Positions 12,401-26,000 of a DNA stretch of 64,000 nucleotides are shown piece after piece. Position numbers and translations under genes: made by a program. The stretch is taken from positions 52,907,213 to 52,971,212 of the forward strand of contig NC_065531.1 in assembly GCF_020184175.1 (NCBI RefSeq), read 5' to 3'. The first letter of the stretch is position 1; every line of letters begins with the position of its first letter. The notes beneath the pieces were generated by a model that was given only the letters and a program-made list of their open reading frames with translations, was not told where the DNA came from and searched no databases. The stretch is from Aphis gossypii. Its lineage: Eukaryota > Arthropoda > Insecta > Hemiptera > Aphididae.

Positions 12401-14798
12401 TATTGTTATATTATATTTAACATCAAACGGCGTAATGTATAGGCAATACAGATACAGTATCCTGTGTTTAATAATTAATGTATTAATCTGAAATAATATT
12501 GTAAAGTATACTTATTGCAAACTATGATTTTTAATTACCCTAATGAAAAAAGTCAAGTGGCAAATACATAATTTCCATTATTCTTACTTTTATTAAAATT
12601 CAAGACCTATAGGCCTATTGTTGACTGGCTGTTGAAGTTGCTTATCGTACGTATTGAAGTACCATTTTGTTAGAATATTTTTATTACTCCATCTATTGTA
12701 TTTGATTTGTAGTGTTGGCAATAGTCTGAATTATATGTAAAAAAAAAATGGCATATTTCAAAAAAAAATAAAAGTGCTATTCACCGGTTAAGTTGGAAAA
12801 GAAATTATTAACCCAATTAAACGGCCAGTTAAAATAACAGTAAAACCATCGTTTATGATTATTACACAGAATAATTTAAAATAGGGTTTCTTATCAAAAC
12901 TAATAATTAATTTTCAATGAACGTTATCAGTAGCAGCTAATAAGTTAGTTATAATCTATAACTCTAAAAATGCGTAACAGTAAAACGCATACAAAAACGT
13001 AATTTTAAAATATAGTCAATTTTATTAGAAAAATATATTTGTTTTGGTATAAACTATAATATACATTTTTATGATGATGTAACTTGTATATGAAACTTTT
13101 ATTGTAAAAGAATAATTTGTAGGAATTAACTAAATGTGTGTTTAATTAATTTTTACATATTTTTTGCTTACATGATTGACAATAACAAAAGTTATCAATT
13201 ATGATAATAAAATTATAGTGATGAGTGATGTTGATACTATGACAGTTTTTACGGTTCATTGATACCTCTCCTACATTGCTTCACTATATTATAAGCACAT
13301 ATAAAGTAAATATGAATAGAGACATATGATGGCTTAATAAACCCTTTAAAAAGTTTATGAAAACGTGTCTGCATTATATTAAATCTACCTGTATACTGAT
13401 TGTTTAGGTATATACAGTACTTGACTAGTGGAGAGTGGGAAAGGGTGGGTATAATAGTTTATACCTTAACTAAATTTTCAGATATTTTACTGTATCCCTA
13501 TTTTTATGAATTATGGTACATAATATAACGATGCCCTGTTTATGTTTTATATATATATATATAAAAAATTTTTAGAAAAAAAAATTGTTTACTAAATGAG
13601 TATAAATATCGAAGTATTAATATCTGATATATCGATTAACCATGGTAATTATTTAATACTTACCGTTTGGGTTTGGATGTAAACTATAAGGTGATAAGTC
13701 ATCAAGAGACAGTTACAGAAAAGAAGACTACAAACAATATTGTCCTAAAACGTGAGAAGAAAGTGTTTATAGATAAGAATATTTTTTAGCTTTTAAAATA
13801 AATTAGGCATTAATTTATTAACAAAAAACAGTCCCATAAAGGCCAGATAACAATTTGAAAAATAATAAATATTATAGCTATTAAGTTTTATATATATAAA
13901 AACATATTTTATATCCAAAACAAACATTTAATTTACTAAAAAAGTAAAATAATAGAAAATATTTTTCATATGGATATAATATCATAATAGTTCGATCTGT
14001 ATGACCGTATGTCCGTATCCAAAGTAATTTTAACTCAATATAATAATATATAACTAAGTAAAAGGTTATATTTACCTAAGCTTCTAGGCTCTCACAGTTA
14101 GTGTTAAATATTTCTTCAAAACCAATCCTTCAGATATGTCTACACTATATAGTGTTATCCATACGTTTATTTTATTATAATATTAATTATTGAAATAATG
14201 AAAACACGTATGTAATTATTAAATTAGTGTTAAATAGTAAAACATTCATATTCAAATATAAAATTAAATTGTATAAGTCTGAGTATGATGCAATATAGAT
14301 CAAAGTAAAGGATTATATATTTTTAATTGTGAATAGAGTGAGGAATACATTAGATTTACAATAAATTAAATGTGTTTTATTTTTATTGAAACTTATTTGA
14401 AAATTCAGTATAGTTGGTATTGTTGGTACCTACACTATAATTATAGGGGTTAGACTATTGGCATGTATTTTTTTAATACCTAATTAAAAATACCCAGCAA
14501 TAAACATTGGGAAAACAAGACTATTTATACGTAGGTTTTACCAATTTTTAATAAAACCTTTCTTGTTTTTTATTGCAATACTTAAAGTAATTGTAGAATA
14601 CATGTTTACCAAAAATATTGCAATGCAATTTTTAAAACATTTAGATTTTAGACTAGGTACCTAATTTTAGGTTATTTACATAGATTTCGAATTAAACGTT
14701 AACAATAGTTCCCAGTAATATTATATTTATTATTTATTAGTTTCGTATAAATATCTTGCTTTTGAGTCTTTGGAAGATAACACTATAGGTATCAATTA
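9496..14798. other. AT-rich gene-free stretch
   Basis: Featureless AT-rich DNA. The short open frames at 9590-9784, 11084-11281, 12143-12334 and 12297-12491 have lysine/isoleucine/tyrosine-rich composition expected by chance. A TA microsatellite lies near 13548-13563. Confidence 0.55.
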
Positions 14799-14841
14799 AA
14801 CAATTGATTTTAGAATATATTATATTCCTAAATCAATTGTT
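14799..14841. repeat. Near-perfect hairpin, 19-bp arms
   Basis: AACAATTGATTTTAGAATA at 14799-14817 is followed after 5 bases by its near-perfect inverse at 14823-14841 (17 of 19 positions pair). The stem is too short for a typical miRNA precursor. It may be a MITE relic or a cruciform-forming site. Confidence 0.6.
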
Positions 14842-17800
14842 CAACTTACTTTCCAACTAATAAAAACAAAATAATAAAATAATTATCAATATTATTATGA
14901 AATATTCTTAGAAATAGAATAGTGGATGACATTCTACACTTTAAATCGCATGAAAATAAATATAGAAATCATGGTTATAAATATCTCGAAAATTATATTT
15001 TGTAGATTGTGTAATACGATATTACTTATATATAGTTATACATATATATAATATACATAGGAAGCTCACAACTTTACAGTTATCACGATAATCGATACGT
15101 TATATTATTATAACAATGTACCTATGCGTAGTATGTATGTATAAATAAAATATATTAGTACTTGGTTTCAAAATATCATAAAATGTTATTAAAGGTTTCT
15201 GCATCTAAAAATAAATATGTATTAATATATGTATAAATACACACTACACATTATAACTAAAAAATGAATAATAGATTGTAAAAGTTAATAAAAATATTTG
15301 AAGGACTACTTTTTGAATTGAATCCGTTCACGTCGAGTAACATTAAAAATAGCCTTTTTTACGTTAACACTAATCTATGAAGATTTTTATTAAATCATCA
15401 TAAAATATCCTAGCATAATAAATATTACTAATAATTATTAATTTTAAATATTTTTTTTAATGACTACAGTCATCATCAAACAAACGAGTATAAAAAGACA
15501 AATTGTATACATTTACACGAAAGAATTAATGTTTAAAATGTTTTATTGAATCACCGTAAAGACAATTTTTAGTAAAACTTTTGTTAAATATTTTAATACA
15601 ACGTAAAATTTAAAATACATATATTTTGACCTAGTAAATAGTAACCTCCTTTTTACCCTTTTTATCTGACATATACACTTGTAAATATGGTTCTTGACTT
15701 GAGTAGTAAAAGAATTTTACATAAGTAATTATTTTGATTTTTGAAGAGGAATTTTGTTTTTTCCACAAAAAAATGACAAGTCCTTCCATCTGTGGTTCTG
15801 CAGTATATAATATGTTTTGTCACGATTTTTTTTTTTTAAAGTTTGTACAATTCTATGATATATTGTAAAATGTAATGTAATTTAAAATGGAAATGTATTG
15901 ATCGATTGATGTATTATTTAAGTATAATATATATGTCAAACCATAAAGTACTGTACCTTTTATAGGCATGCACAAACCTTTTCTAACAGTAGTAGCACTA
16001 AAAAAAACTAATATAATATATATTTAGGTACTTGATATATATATTTTATGTAATTAATAATTATTGATTTTTAATGTTAATAATACATTATACATTATAT
16101 TATTGTAAACATTTACAAAACTACTATTTAGTCTTTAATGAATATGATTCAGATATCCTACTCGTAAGAATAAATATTTTAGATATGTTTTGATAATTAG
16201 CTACTAAAAATTTATTTTAACATTATGCTAGTTATTTTAGGTACAGGAGTAAGGTGAGCAGCTTGCTCCATCAAGTATTCGTGTTAAAAAAAAAAAAAAC
16301 TTTATTAATAGCTTATTATATAAAATGTGTATACTGTATACATAATTAAAAAAAAAAAAAAATAGAAAAATCAAAAAAAAAAAAAATGTATTTCAGTTCT
16401 ACTAATATATTGAGAAGGCCATCGAAAGAATCGTACTTCACGGTACCTTGAAATTAATTTTTTATAACACAAAATTTGAAAAATAATTGTATATAAGAAC
16501 ATATTATAGGTACATAAGGAGTATAAAAATAATTAACATGGCATCTTCAACGTTTTGAAGAAATTACCGAATGTAGTTTCTCTTCTAAAGTAGTTATATT
16601 TTGACAATTAAAATAAAAATAATTATTGATAATCAGGTACTCAAGTATTACCTATATTTTTTAATGTATATTAAATAATGGTGATAATCATTTTATAAAA
16701 CACGTTTATACCTTTATAATTAATTTAGTTTCAATTTTTTCAACATAATTTGAGAAAATTCTAAAATATCTACCTACGTTATTTTCTTTGTTATTCACTT
16801 ATAGCTTACATAACTGTATTCATCCGTATAAAATAATATATAATACTCTGTTTTAATAAAATGTGTATATTAGCTTATATCATACTGTATAAGATTTCAA
16901 TGTATGGTAGTCTGTAGATTAATTTAAGAATCTAGGTAATCAATATAAGTATGTACTTATTCCCACTTATAATTTTCTTTAACATGGACGTTATGGTTTA
17001 GTATAAGATAATAATAAAAGAAAAATTATGATAACTTAAAATAAAAAATTTAAATTAATTACCTAAATACTACTCGCACGTTAATTTATAGGTAATAGGT
17101 AACTATAACTATTACTGCAGTACTTAGTAAAATTCAATATATTTATACATATTAAATATTTTATAATGTAATATTATTATATTGTATTACTTATTAGTTA
17201 TTACTTATTACTATAGCTGCTGATTATTTGTTTTCGTATTAAAATTATTTTATTTTAATATTACTTTTTTAAAATATAGTGATTTTTTACCACATTTTCA
17301 ATGCATACCTAGTTCTTTAGAATGGATCTAATGCTTGGGATCGGCGACAACAGATGGCGTTAGTAATTCATTTCAATACTAACCTTATTTACTTTTTTTT
17401 TTAACTAAACATTTTAAATTTTATTTTAGTTAATAAATTATATTGTAATATTTTTTAAACGTATTTTACATTCATTTTTTAATTTTTCATGAGGATTTAT
17501 ATCATTTTTAATATATACATTTTAATCAACATTTACATTATTATATTAAATTAAGCATTTTAAGTATTAGGTCGGTACGGAAATAAGGATTTGAATTTGA
17601 ACTGCTACCATCACATCTTCCAGCCACTTCCTTGTTCCTTAATTGTATTTTTCCAGACTTCAGTTGTTCACTTCTGTTTTTCCTTTATCCTACTCAACCA
17701 CATTCATCCATATTTTTCTTAGTTATTATTAATACTACGTAAGATAAATTCTCTTTAAAATACATTTATTGGTTTATTTATTCTATACCTAATTAATTCT

Positions 17801-20171
17801 TATTCTCAAATTTCTTTAATTTTTATATTTTTAGAATTGTAGTAAACACTCAATTGACTCAAAAAAATTTTTTATTATAATTTATTTTTTTTTTTTTGAG
17901 TAAGGTTAAAGAAGTGCAAATAGTTTCATGTTACCCTTGTATTAAGTGAAAATAAAATTTGTATAACAGTAGCATTATGATTTATGAAGTTTAAACTTGT
18001 TTAAGAAAATTCCCTAATCTTAAAATTTAATTACAATCGTCAAATTTAACTGCTTATCCTCATTTATCAAATACTTTTAAATTTAATATCACAATGCACT
18101 ACTAAATTTTGTGACGAGATCACCAGTTTGTATTCTGTGCTATTTTTTTTTTATTTCTTTTTTTTCATTATTTTTACTATTTTATTAAAAGCAATTGGAA
18201 AATTTAATTATTAAGTACAATATATCTCCCAAGTCTTTACTTACCTTAATAGACAGTCTAGTAATGGGGTGTGTGGATTTTTTTTACTTGTCAATCATTA
18301 ATCAAAAGTAAAGCATAAACTTGAAGTACATTCATTACTTGAACTACCTACTGCTTCTTTTATTAGTCAGAATATTCGGTAAATATTTTAATTGTCCCTA
18401 AATATAGACGAAAATAAGATGAATACAATTAACTATAATTAAATGTAAATAAATGTGTTCAAAAGGGTAGAGAACAAGTGCAATATCATCACCTTCAAAG
18501 ATTAAAATACTTATAGTTATGAATAAACTATTGGGGGAACTAAAAATAAATTTATATTTTCATAATTTTATTCCGAATTTATAGTAACACGTATAAACAT
18601 TTTGAATAAAAGTAACTCATTATATAACTATTGACTTTAATTGTTTAACTCGTTTAACCAAACATTGTAATTCACAATAAATTGTTACTCAATGATAATT
18701 AAAAGCCAAAAGAGTATAAAATTATGATTAAATTTAATATTATATGTGCTACTATAGTGACTGTGTATAGTCTAATATATCATATTACAATATTATAATA
18801 TTGTTACGAAAAGGGAACATAATAAGTTACACAAAATAAGTTTTGTGTCTCTCCTGTAAAATTTGAATTTTGACGTAGGTTTTTATATATTATATATAAA
18901 CTATATATTGTACCATATTAAAATAATTGTTTAAAGCGTACATATAGTTAAGCAATCGTCCACGATCCACCTCAGAATGTATATACATAGAATCGAAGAT
19001 GAATCAATTTATTATTATTGTCGAAATATATGAGTTGTGACACGGCTCGATGCTTTAAACAGTCCTGCGAGGTTTGAAGTATAGATCACTGCGTTCTAAC
19101 TACGACTGAAGAACTTAGTCTTGATAGTCGAGTAATTAAGATAGGTTAAACGCATCAAATAATAATAATAACCAATATAAAAGTTGATTATAAGTCAGTA
19201 ACAAACTTATTGGCTGTATGATGCTAAAATCTACAATATGCCATGCCCAATATGTTATTGTTTAATAATCATTATTATTGTTATTCACTTAACTACGACT
19301 TTATAATATTATTATCTAAATAATGTATTCCCAGCTGTAAGAATAATGATATTAATGTGAGAAAAAAATTGTTTTTAAGACATATATTTATGAGGATTTT
19401 TAAACACCTTAAATTATTATTATTTTTCATATGTTTAATGTATGAACACTTTATAGCATTTTATGATCGAAATAACTATAAGACAAAGAAACAGCCCCAA
19501 AATTTGCAAACTACTATCCACGGGGCAGAGCATGAAGGTGATAGCTAGTTATAGTATACTTTTATCATAATGTATAATAATGAACTGTAAAATCGAGCAC
19601 AGATAGTTTTTTAAGAAGTTCGATTTGGAAAAAACAAAATATTAAAAATATGAATATTTTGATAGTTTGAGACTATTTTAATACAATCACGATCTATACA
19701 ATTAATTAATTTAAGTCCTTTATAATAAAACATTAAAAATCTAATTTTTCTTTTTATTAAAAACAACACGGTTCATCGCCTATCATACCAATCCAAATGC
19801 GATTTTAAAGAAAGGTACAAGGTTTATTTTTTTATTTATTACCCAAAATTCATAGTATACAACTATCGTTATTATGTTGTTAGTTTAACGATTTTGTTTT
19901 ACAAGCCAACACCGACCAAAAGGGTTGAAGGTTTTTAGTAGTATTCAATACAGAACAATAGATAAAAGATAAGTGTTGAAGATGCCGCAACCGTCGTCAA
20001 CAGGTGTGGCCCTTATTTAGGAATACCATTAAATCGATAATTGAGATCGATCGTTTTCGATAAAAAACGAGTTGTTGAGTTTTAATGGTAGTGTATTGTA
20101 TAAAAAATAAATAAATAAAAAGTGATAAAACTGGTCTAAGACTAGGTACTTGATATCAAAAGTTGCATTCT
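14842..20171. other. AT-rich gene-free stretch upstream of the receptor gene
   Basis: No protein-like exon was recognised. It contains several poly-A runs (16284-16390). It also has small, less AT-rich patches near 17330-17370 and 17570-17700, which could be transposon scraps, and another near 18955-19140. A 63-codon frame at 19357-19548 shows no family resemblance and is probably chance. Confidence 0.5.
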
Positions 20172-20194
20172 ATTGTCCCAAATAACGGGACAAT
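20172..20194. promoter_or_regulatory. Perfect 8-bp inverted repeat upstream of the receptor gene
   Basis: ATTGTCCC, a 7-base loop, then GGGACAAT. It lies about 190 bp before the receptor start codon. An initiator-like TTCAGTC follows at 20208-20214. If transcription begins there, the 5' UTR of about 170 nt contains no upstream ATG. A binding site for a dimeric factor is possible; this is inference. Confidence 0.35.
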
Positions 20195-20380
20195 ACTCAA
20201 TGTTAACTTCAGTCGAGTATTTTTCAAGTGCTGGAGTATAACAATTTCCGAGAGTGTTTTTAATCATATTATTTTTTTTCTTTTTTGAAAAGGACGACAG
20301 GCTAGTACAATATCATATTGTGAATTGCCGTTGACGCAGTATTTTGTACTCGAATATTATAATATCTACTTTGAGGATTT

Positions 20381-23300
20381 ATGGATTCACCGTGGATTAT
20401 CAATCCCAACGTTACGTATTATGTGTCCAGAGTTTTCGGGTTTCTGCCATTAGTCGGAAAAGGCAGGGTTATCATAGCATCGCTGTACTCTTTAATAATG
20501 TGGATATGTTTGGGCTTGTCCGGAATTTACGTGAACTTGTACCATTTCAAGAAAAACCAAAACGTATTGCCGCAATTCAGTATGCTAACGAAGGTATATT
20601 CACCATCGTTCTAAATAACAAACAAAGTAGGTAACTCTCTACACGCGAATGAGCTGATTTCTCTGGAAAGATAGAAAGATAAGTTTATTACTTATTATTT
20701 ATTATTATTAGAAGTATTTTGTTTTGTATTTTTTGAAAACTTATAAAACTGAAAATAAACAACAGAAATACTTTATTTAAAAATACTTTCATAGTCACGA
20801 TGGTCACAAATCACAAAAATCGATCTCTACAATCTGAGGTCTAACCTTTAATCTTTTTTAATTCTTATAATATTATACGATACGATATATATATTTTATA
20901 TATGATCACTAACTACTATTTTTGATCTGGTAAAATTCATTAACTGAGAAAATAATTTATAAATATCATTAACTGTTGTACTAGTACATTATAACATGTC
21001 TGTTTTTTTAATTTAGTTTCATTTTCTATAAATCTATAACTAAATCATACTACAAAACATAATACTATAATTTTAATTTTCTATTTTCGTTTCATTAGGT
21101 ATATTAATGTATATTATAAATTTGAAACAATTTGTGGGTTTCTGTAAAAATCAACATCAAGCACGACTGTCAACGTTTGTTAACTTATAAAGTTTAAATT
21201 TTCAAAAATTACAAGTTTTAGATAACAATAGTACCTATTTAAAAAAGAGCCATTAATATAAAGAAATAGGTTAAGTATCGATACATTTCAAAAGTCTTGT
21301 TCATTTCGTTTTTATAACGATCTAAAACTAAAATTCAGTTTAAACATTTCAGAAAAAGTGTCGGAATAGCTGCAAGTTTATCTTTGAATAATACTTTAGG
21401 AATTCAATCTTTAATAACTATTTCAATTAAAACAGTTATATTTTATTTAAATTTATGTCGTTAACATGTGTGTTTTATGGATTGTATTTAATACATGGAT
21501 ACGATATAAGATATTATAAAAAACCTAATAATGGTGTCCAATTAAATTCTCTGTGGCTATATTTAATCCTAATGGAGACCAATGGTAAATAATAATACTT
21601 GTTAATGTATTTTTATTTATTTGTAATCATTTATGATAAATATAAACTATTTATATTTTATATCGATTTATTTATTAAGAAGTTATTAAACCTAAAATTC
21701 AATTTATTTCATATATTTCAATTTAATATTATTCATGATGTGTAATGTATTTTATTTAGTCAAATTTGGTTTTATACACACTGTTAAATGTTAGAAACAT
21801 TTCGTTGAAAACATAATTGTAAAAACTGTTTTAGGTGATTTTTATCGAAGTGCTAACCAAGTTCATCGTGACCATTTTTAGCATCGTGATTTCAGTGCAC
21901 AGAAGTCAAGGTTATAACCGGCTGCTAAAAAAATTCTTCAAATTTGATGATTTGGCATCGAGTATGCCGGGTCCGCCGGATGTGTATATTCAAGCATTCT
22001 ACTTGCTGCACGCCTTGTTTGTTGGTGCCCATAATTTCGTTTGCAGTTGTTATTATACGAGCATCCCTGTATATATATTGCTGTTATGGAATCTATTTTG
22101 CTCATCGACTACACTGGTGATCGTCCAATACATCGTATACATCCGGATGTTAAGGGACAGATATGAGTTGGCCAACAAAATTTTCAGAAAAAGTAAGTAA
22201 TAATTTAATTGTTTGAAAACGAATGTACGATAATATACTGATTAATAGCTGCAAAAATATCATTATACTTGATTTCTGGTTAACTCAGTATAGACATAAC
22301 AGGTATTTTGGTATCTTAATGGCTAAGTAAGACTGTAATCGTATAATTTTATATTGTATACTGCAATATGTCTTACAAAATTTTGATTTTAAAACGCTCA
22401 CAGATAATACTTTATAATTATTTGATGGTTAAATTACTACATCCTAACCTCTTGCTAAAATTCTTAAATTTCTATCAAGCTATTTGAATAATTTATGGAC
22501 AATTTAACTTTAAAAATATTTTCATCAATATTTCTATGCAAAGTGATTCACCCAGCATGCTTATACCCTCCTATTTTTTTATTTACCAATTTTTTTTTTG
22601 AAATTTCTAAATATGCTTAAAGACCATCGTATTATCATATTTTTATTTAGATTTTTTGTAGTACTCAAGAAGTGTCCTGTGAGCAGCCTACTAAAACCAA
22701 CCTGCATATTTTTTTGTGAGCAGTTTTTCCCACGATGTCATCTTAAGATATTTTAGATAAAAATAACTGATCTTATTAGATATTATAATTTAGTATTAAA
22801 CATAAATAAAGGCAAAATATAATATGTATCAGTACTAAATAATAAAGCTGTTTTTTCCGATTACTTAAATATATTTAAAAGTGTACCCTGATTGGCATTG
22901 ATTATACAGGTGCGTTAAATAATTCTTTTCCTGATACAAAATACATTCATCCCAAAGAATTGAACAAATTATTTACTGAACTTCGTGAACTGACGGAGGA
23001 AGTAAAAATCTATTATGCATATCACGCAATACTTATCATCATCGAAACAGTTATAATACTTGTATCAAGTGTGACGTCATTGACAGTTAACTATCTTAAC
23101 GAGTTGGATACAGAATTCGTCCATAATGGATATTTCATTGGGCACTGTACCTTGAGATTTATATTTTTGTTTTATTTGGTTCGAGAAACCCATAAAACTA
23201 TACTCGAAGTAAGCACAATATAATTTGTACCTAATTTTTGGAAAATAAATTACAATTTTAGACTGTAGTCTATTAAATTAGTATATTAAAACTATAATAA

Positions 23301-24706
23301 TTTACATCCATCGTTTAATTAATGAAATAATAATACGTACAGGGAATAGGCTATAATTCAGTAGATTTGAGGGCTTTTTTATAGGATTATTAATTCAGTA
23401 CTTCTGCAGTTTTTATACATTTAAGTATTAATAAATATCATTAGCTGATTCACAACCATATATGAAATCAAATAATAATCGCTAATATTTCTATAAAATA
23501 CAAATATTTATTGAATTAAAAAACGTATAAAAAATGAAGTACTGACTATACAGTATACATAATACTATAATAATTAATTGATGTATTAATTGATGTATAC
23601 TAAAAAAAATTATTTTATACAGGCAAAAAACACTGCTTTGATTGGTCACGAAGCATTGCATATTACATCAGACATTGCTATAGTGAAACACGTAAATTAT
23701 TAATTCAAGTACTTAACTTTTACAATATTTAACTGTTTTAAAATTTTCATATTTTTATAGTTCGAAATAGTTATACTTAACTGCTGGAATAATCCGATTG
23801 TATTTGACGTATACGATTTCTTTGATTTGAATTACAATCTTCTTCAATCGGTACGTATTTATTTTTTAGAATACATCTGTTGGTCTAACTTTGAAGTTAA
23901 CTAAATACGCATAACTTAAAATATTTAAAAAAAAAATCACATGTATATTTAAGATGTAATAATAAAGGATAGTTTACAACGAGTAAATTAGTCATTGCTG
24001 TATAATAATTAAGTACATATATAAGAGGGAGTGCCGGAGCTAGTTATGATTGAAAAATAATTCAATGGAACTAAAAATATAAACAGTAGAAGGTCTATTA
24101 AAGTATAGTTTTATAGTTTTGTTTTTGTATACTACGACTTACCTATTTAAAATTAACTATTTTATATTTATTTAGTAAAAATGAGTAATTCTAAGATAAT
24201 TCATACAATACTTTACATCGCTACTGTCATAATATCGTGGCTAATGGCTATGCTCATAAAAGTTAATTGTCCTTATTCATACGAATACTTACCTACGCAT
24301 TACCTAATTAACAATTAATTAATTTTGTATTATTCATAAATTCATATTATACAAGATTATTCCTTGTGGACTCAAAGGGAAGTATTTAACCACTTATGAA
24401 AAGTTTTAAATAAATATTTTTCTCAGAGTAAGTATACGATGTAATAGACATTTGCTTATGCGCACATGGTTTTTGTTAATGGACCCAACGTCACAAATTT
24501 TATTAAAGTATATGCGATATGTAAACTTATAATTATTTAGGATTTCGCATTATACACAATACTAATATAGTTACCCGACGTGGCTCTTTTTTACAGCATT
24601 ACATTACAATTAATAACTATTGTGTTTTTAGATAATAGCATCTGTAGTGACATACGTAGTCGTTTTGGTTCAAATACAGTCGGTGATCATGAACATGGAG
24701 CCTTAA
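20381..24706 (+). CDS. Gustatory receptor (insect 7tm_7 family), complete six-exon gene
   Basis: Seen: exons 20381-20593, 21835-22192, 22910-23208, 23623-23691, 23761-23850 and 24632-24706 join in frame to 367 codons. Every intron is GT-AG (donors GTATAT, GTAAGT, GTAAGC, GTAAAT, GTACGT) with phases 0, 1, 0, 0, 0. The start is the first ATG after an in-frame TGA at 20372, with no earlier ATG back to the initiator-like site. Hydrophobic segments lie near residues 28-50, 71-93, 120-143, 147-170, 233-258, 270-288 and 344-360, giving seven. The end carries the family C-terminal signature: TYVVVLVQI at residues 350-358, preceded by a DFFDLNYNLL block that matches the usual fFxLDxxLL. Known: insect Grs form ligand-gated cation channels in chemosensory dendrites, have a cytosolic N-terminus, about 350-450 residues, and conserved phase-0 introns near the 3' end, all as here. 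Odd: the final Phe of the TYhhhhhQF motif is Ile. No key part is missing. The ligand and subfamily (sugar, CO2, bitter) cannot be told; a lineage-specific bitter-type receptor is the default guess. Confidence 0.92.
22541..22600 (+). repeat. MITE-like repeat terminus in receptor intron 2
   Basis: GTGATTCACCCAGCATGC followed by TTATACCCTCC and T-runs resembles the end at 3992. It lies within intron 2 (22193-22909) of the gustatory receptor and does not disturb the exons. The other boundary is unclear. Confidence 0.4.
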
Positions 24707-24763
24707 CAGTTTTTACTCTTACACAAAATCTGTAGATAATAATATTTATTATATATTAGGTAT

Positions 24764-24785
24764 AATAAATTATTATAATAATAAA
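24764..24785 (+). terminator. Polyadenylation signals of the receptor gene
   Basis: Two AATAAA hexamers lie at 24764-24769 and 24780-24785, 58 and 74 bases after the TAA stop at 24704-24706. This fits a very short 3' UTR. In AT-rich DNA the hexamer is frequent, so the exact cleavage site is not certain. Confidence 0.5.
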
Positions 24786-26000
24786 TGTAGTAATGTGTTT
24801 TAATAAAATGTAACCACTAACCACTTACTTATTAATATTATTAGTGAGTTAAATTGAATTGAATTCGTATTTAAAATTTAAAAAAAGATGAGAATACCAC
24901 ACTATTGTTTGGCATTATTGTAACTCAAATTTATAATTATTACAAACATCTAAACAAATTATACATTTATAAATATTATTAATACAAATATATAATAATG
25001 ATTTAATACTACAGTGTTAAATATTTTAATTGAACCTGACATTTCAGGGTGGGTCATTTTCCAGATGGTCACCCTACCCATATACGCCACTGATGCATGT
25101 ATACAATATTATAAATTATACACATAGTATAATATACATTCGTATTGGAGCTCAGGTTAAAATAAGTTTATAGCTTGAATAATTTATTTTTCATCACAAT
25201 TATTCAAAACGAAATAATAGTTTTTGTTAAAATAAATATTCAGAGTTTTTGTTTATTGACTTATTGTAATGTTATTTGTTTTAAATTACAAAATACATTT
25301 TAGTTTGTTAACTTGTGTGAATGTGATTTGAATATTATATTTATATGTTAGTGATATCATGCTGTACTTAAAGTATACTATTATAATATCGTAGATTTTG
25401 TAGTATAGCAATTAACTTAATTATTTTTTATTCGTTTAATAAGATTTTCATAAATTGTATTTAATTTTTAAACTATTTTTTAATGCTGATAAAATAATAA
25501 TCTATAATTTACTGAGTTTTAAATATTATGCTAAATTGCTAAATAATTGTTTGTTAAAGTCATTATAGTATTATTATATTTATACGATGTTTTTGAATTT
25601 GTTTCGTTAGAAATGTAAATTTTTGGAGTATTTGGGCAATAATATTATTTAATAAACATTTTTCATAATTTTCATAATTATAAATAGCTAGTATATAATA
25701 TAATGATATTTATTATAATAATTGATACTAGTGCTTAAAATCTAAAATAGTTTTGTCAAAATTAAAATGTAACCTAACCAATATTTGTCTTCTACTTAAT
25801 ACGGAATGGCTACGCAGGATTTACTATAACACGTATTAACGATAATGTATATATATTATATGTTATATAATGTATATAAATAATTAATCATAACGTTTAG
25901 ATACCATACAGTTATTATAATCGTATGATAGTCAAATTTCACGATCGTTATGGACGTAATTTCCACGCTCTGTAGCTACCTGAAAAACAATACTCTCCGA
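24786..26000. other. AT-rich gene-free stretch
   Basis: No coding signal. It includes the transposon end described at 25046-25093 and is otherwise featureless AT-rich DNA. Confidence 0.5.
25046..25093 (-). mobile_element. Solo end of a DNA transposon (hAT-like CAGTGGCGTATA terminus)
   Basis: Read on the minus strand, the segment starts CAGTGGCGTATATGGGTAGG and continues through TGACCATCTGG. A CAGTGGCGTA start is a common terminus of hAT-type elements. Much of the segment is GC-richer than its flanks. No opposite end or transposase piece was found, so only a fragment is left. Confidence 0.4.

Noticed and set aside
20344..20634. 96-codon frame over receptor exon 1
   Set aside because: It lies in another frame of the receptor's first exon. 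The receptor frame has the membrane segment and joins in phase to exon 2.
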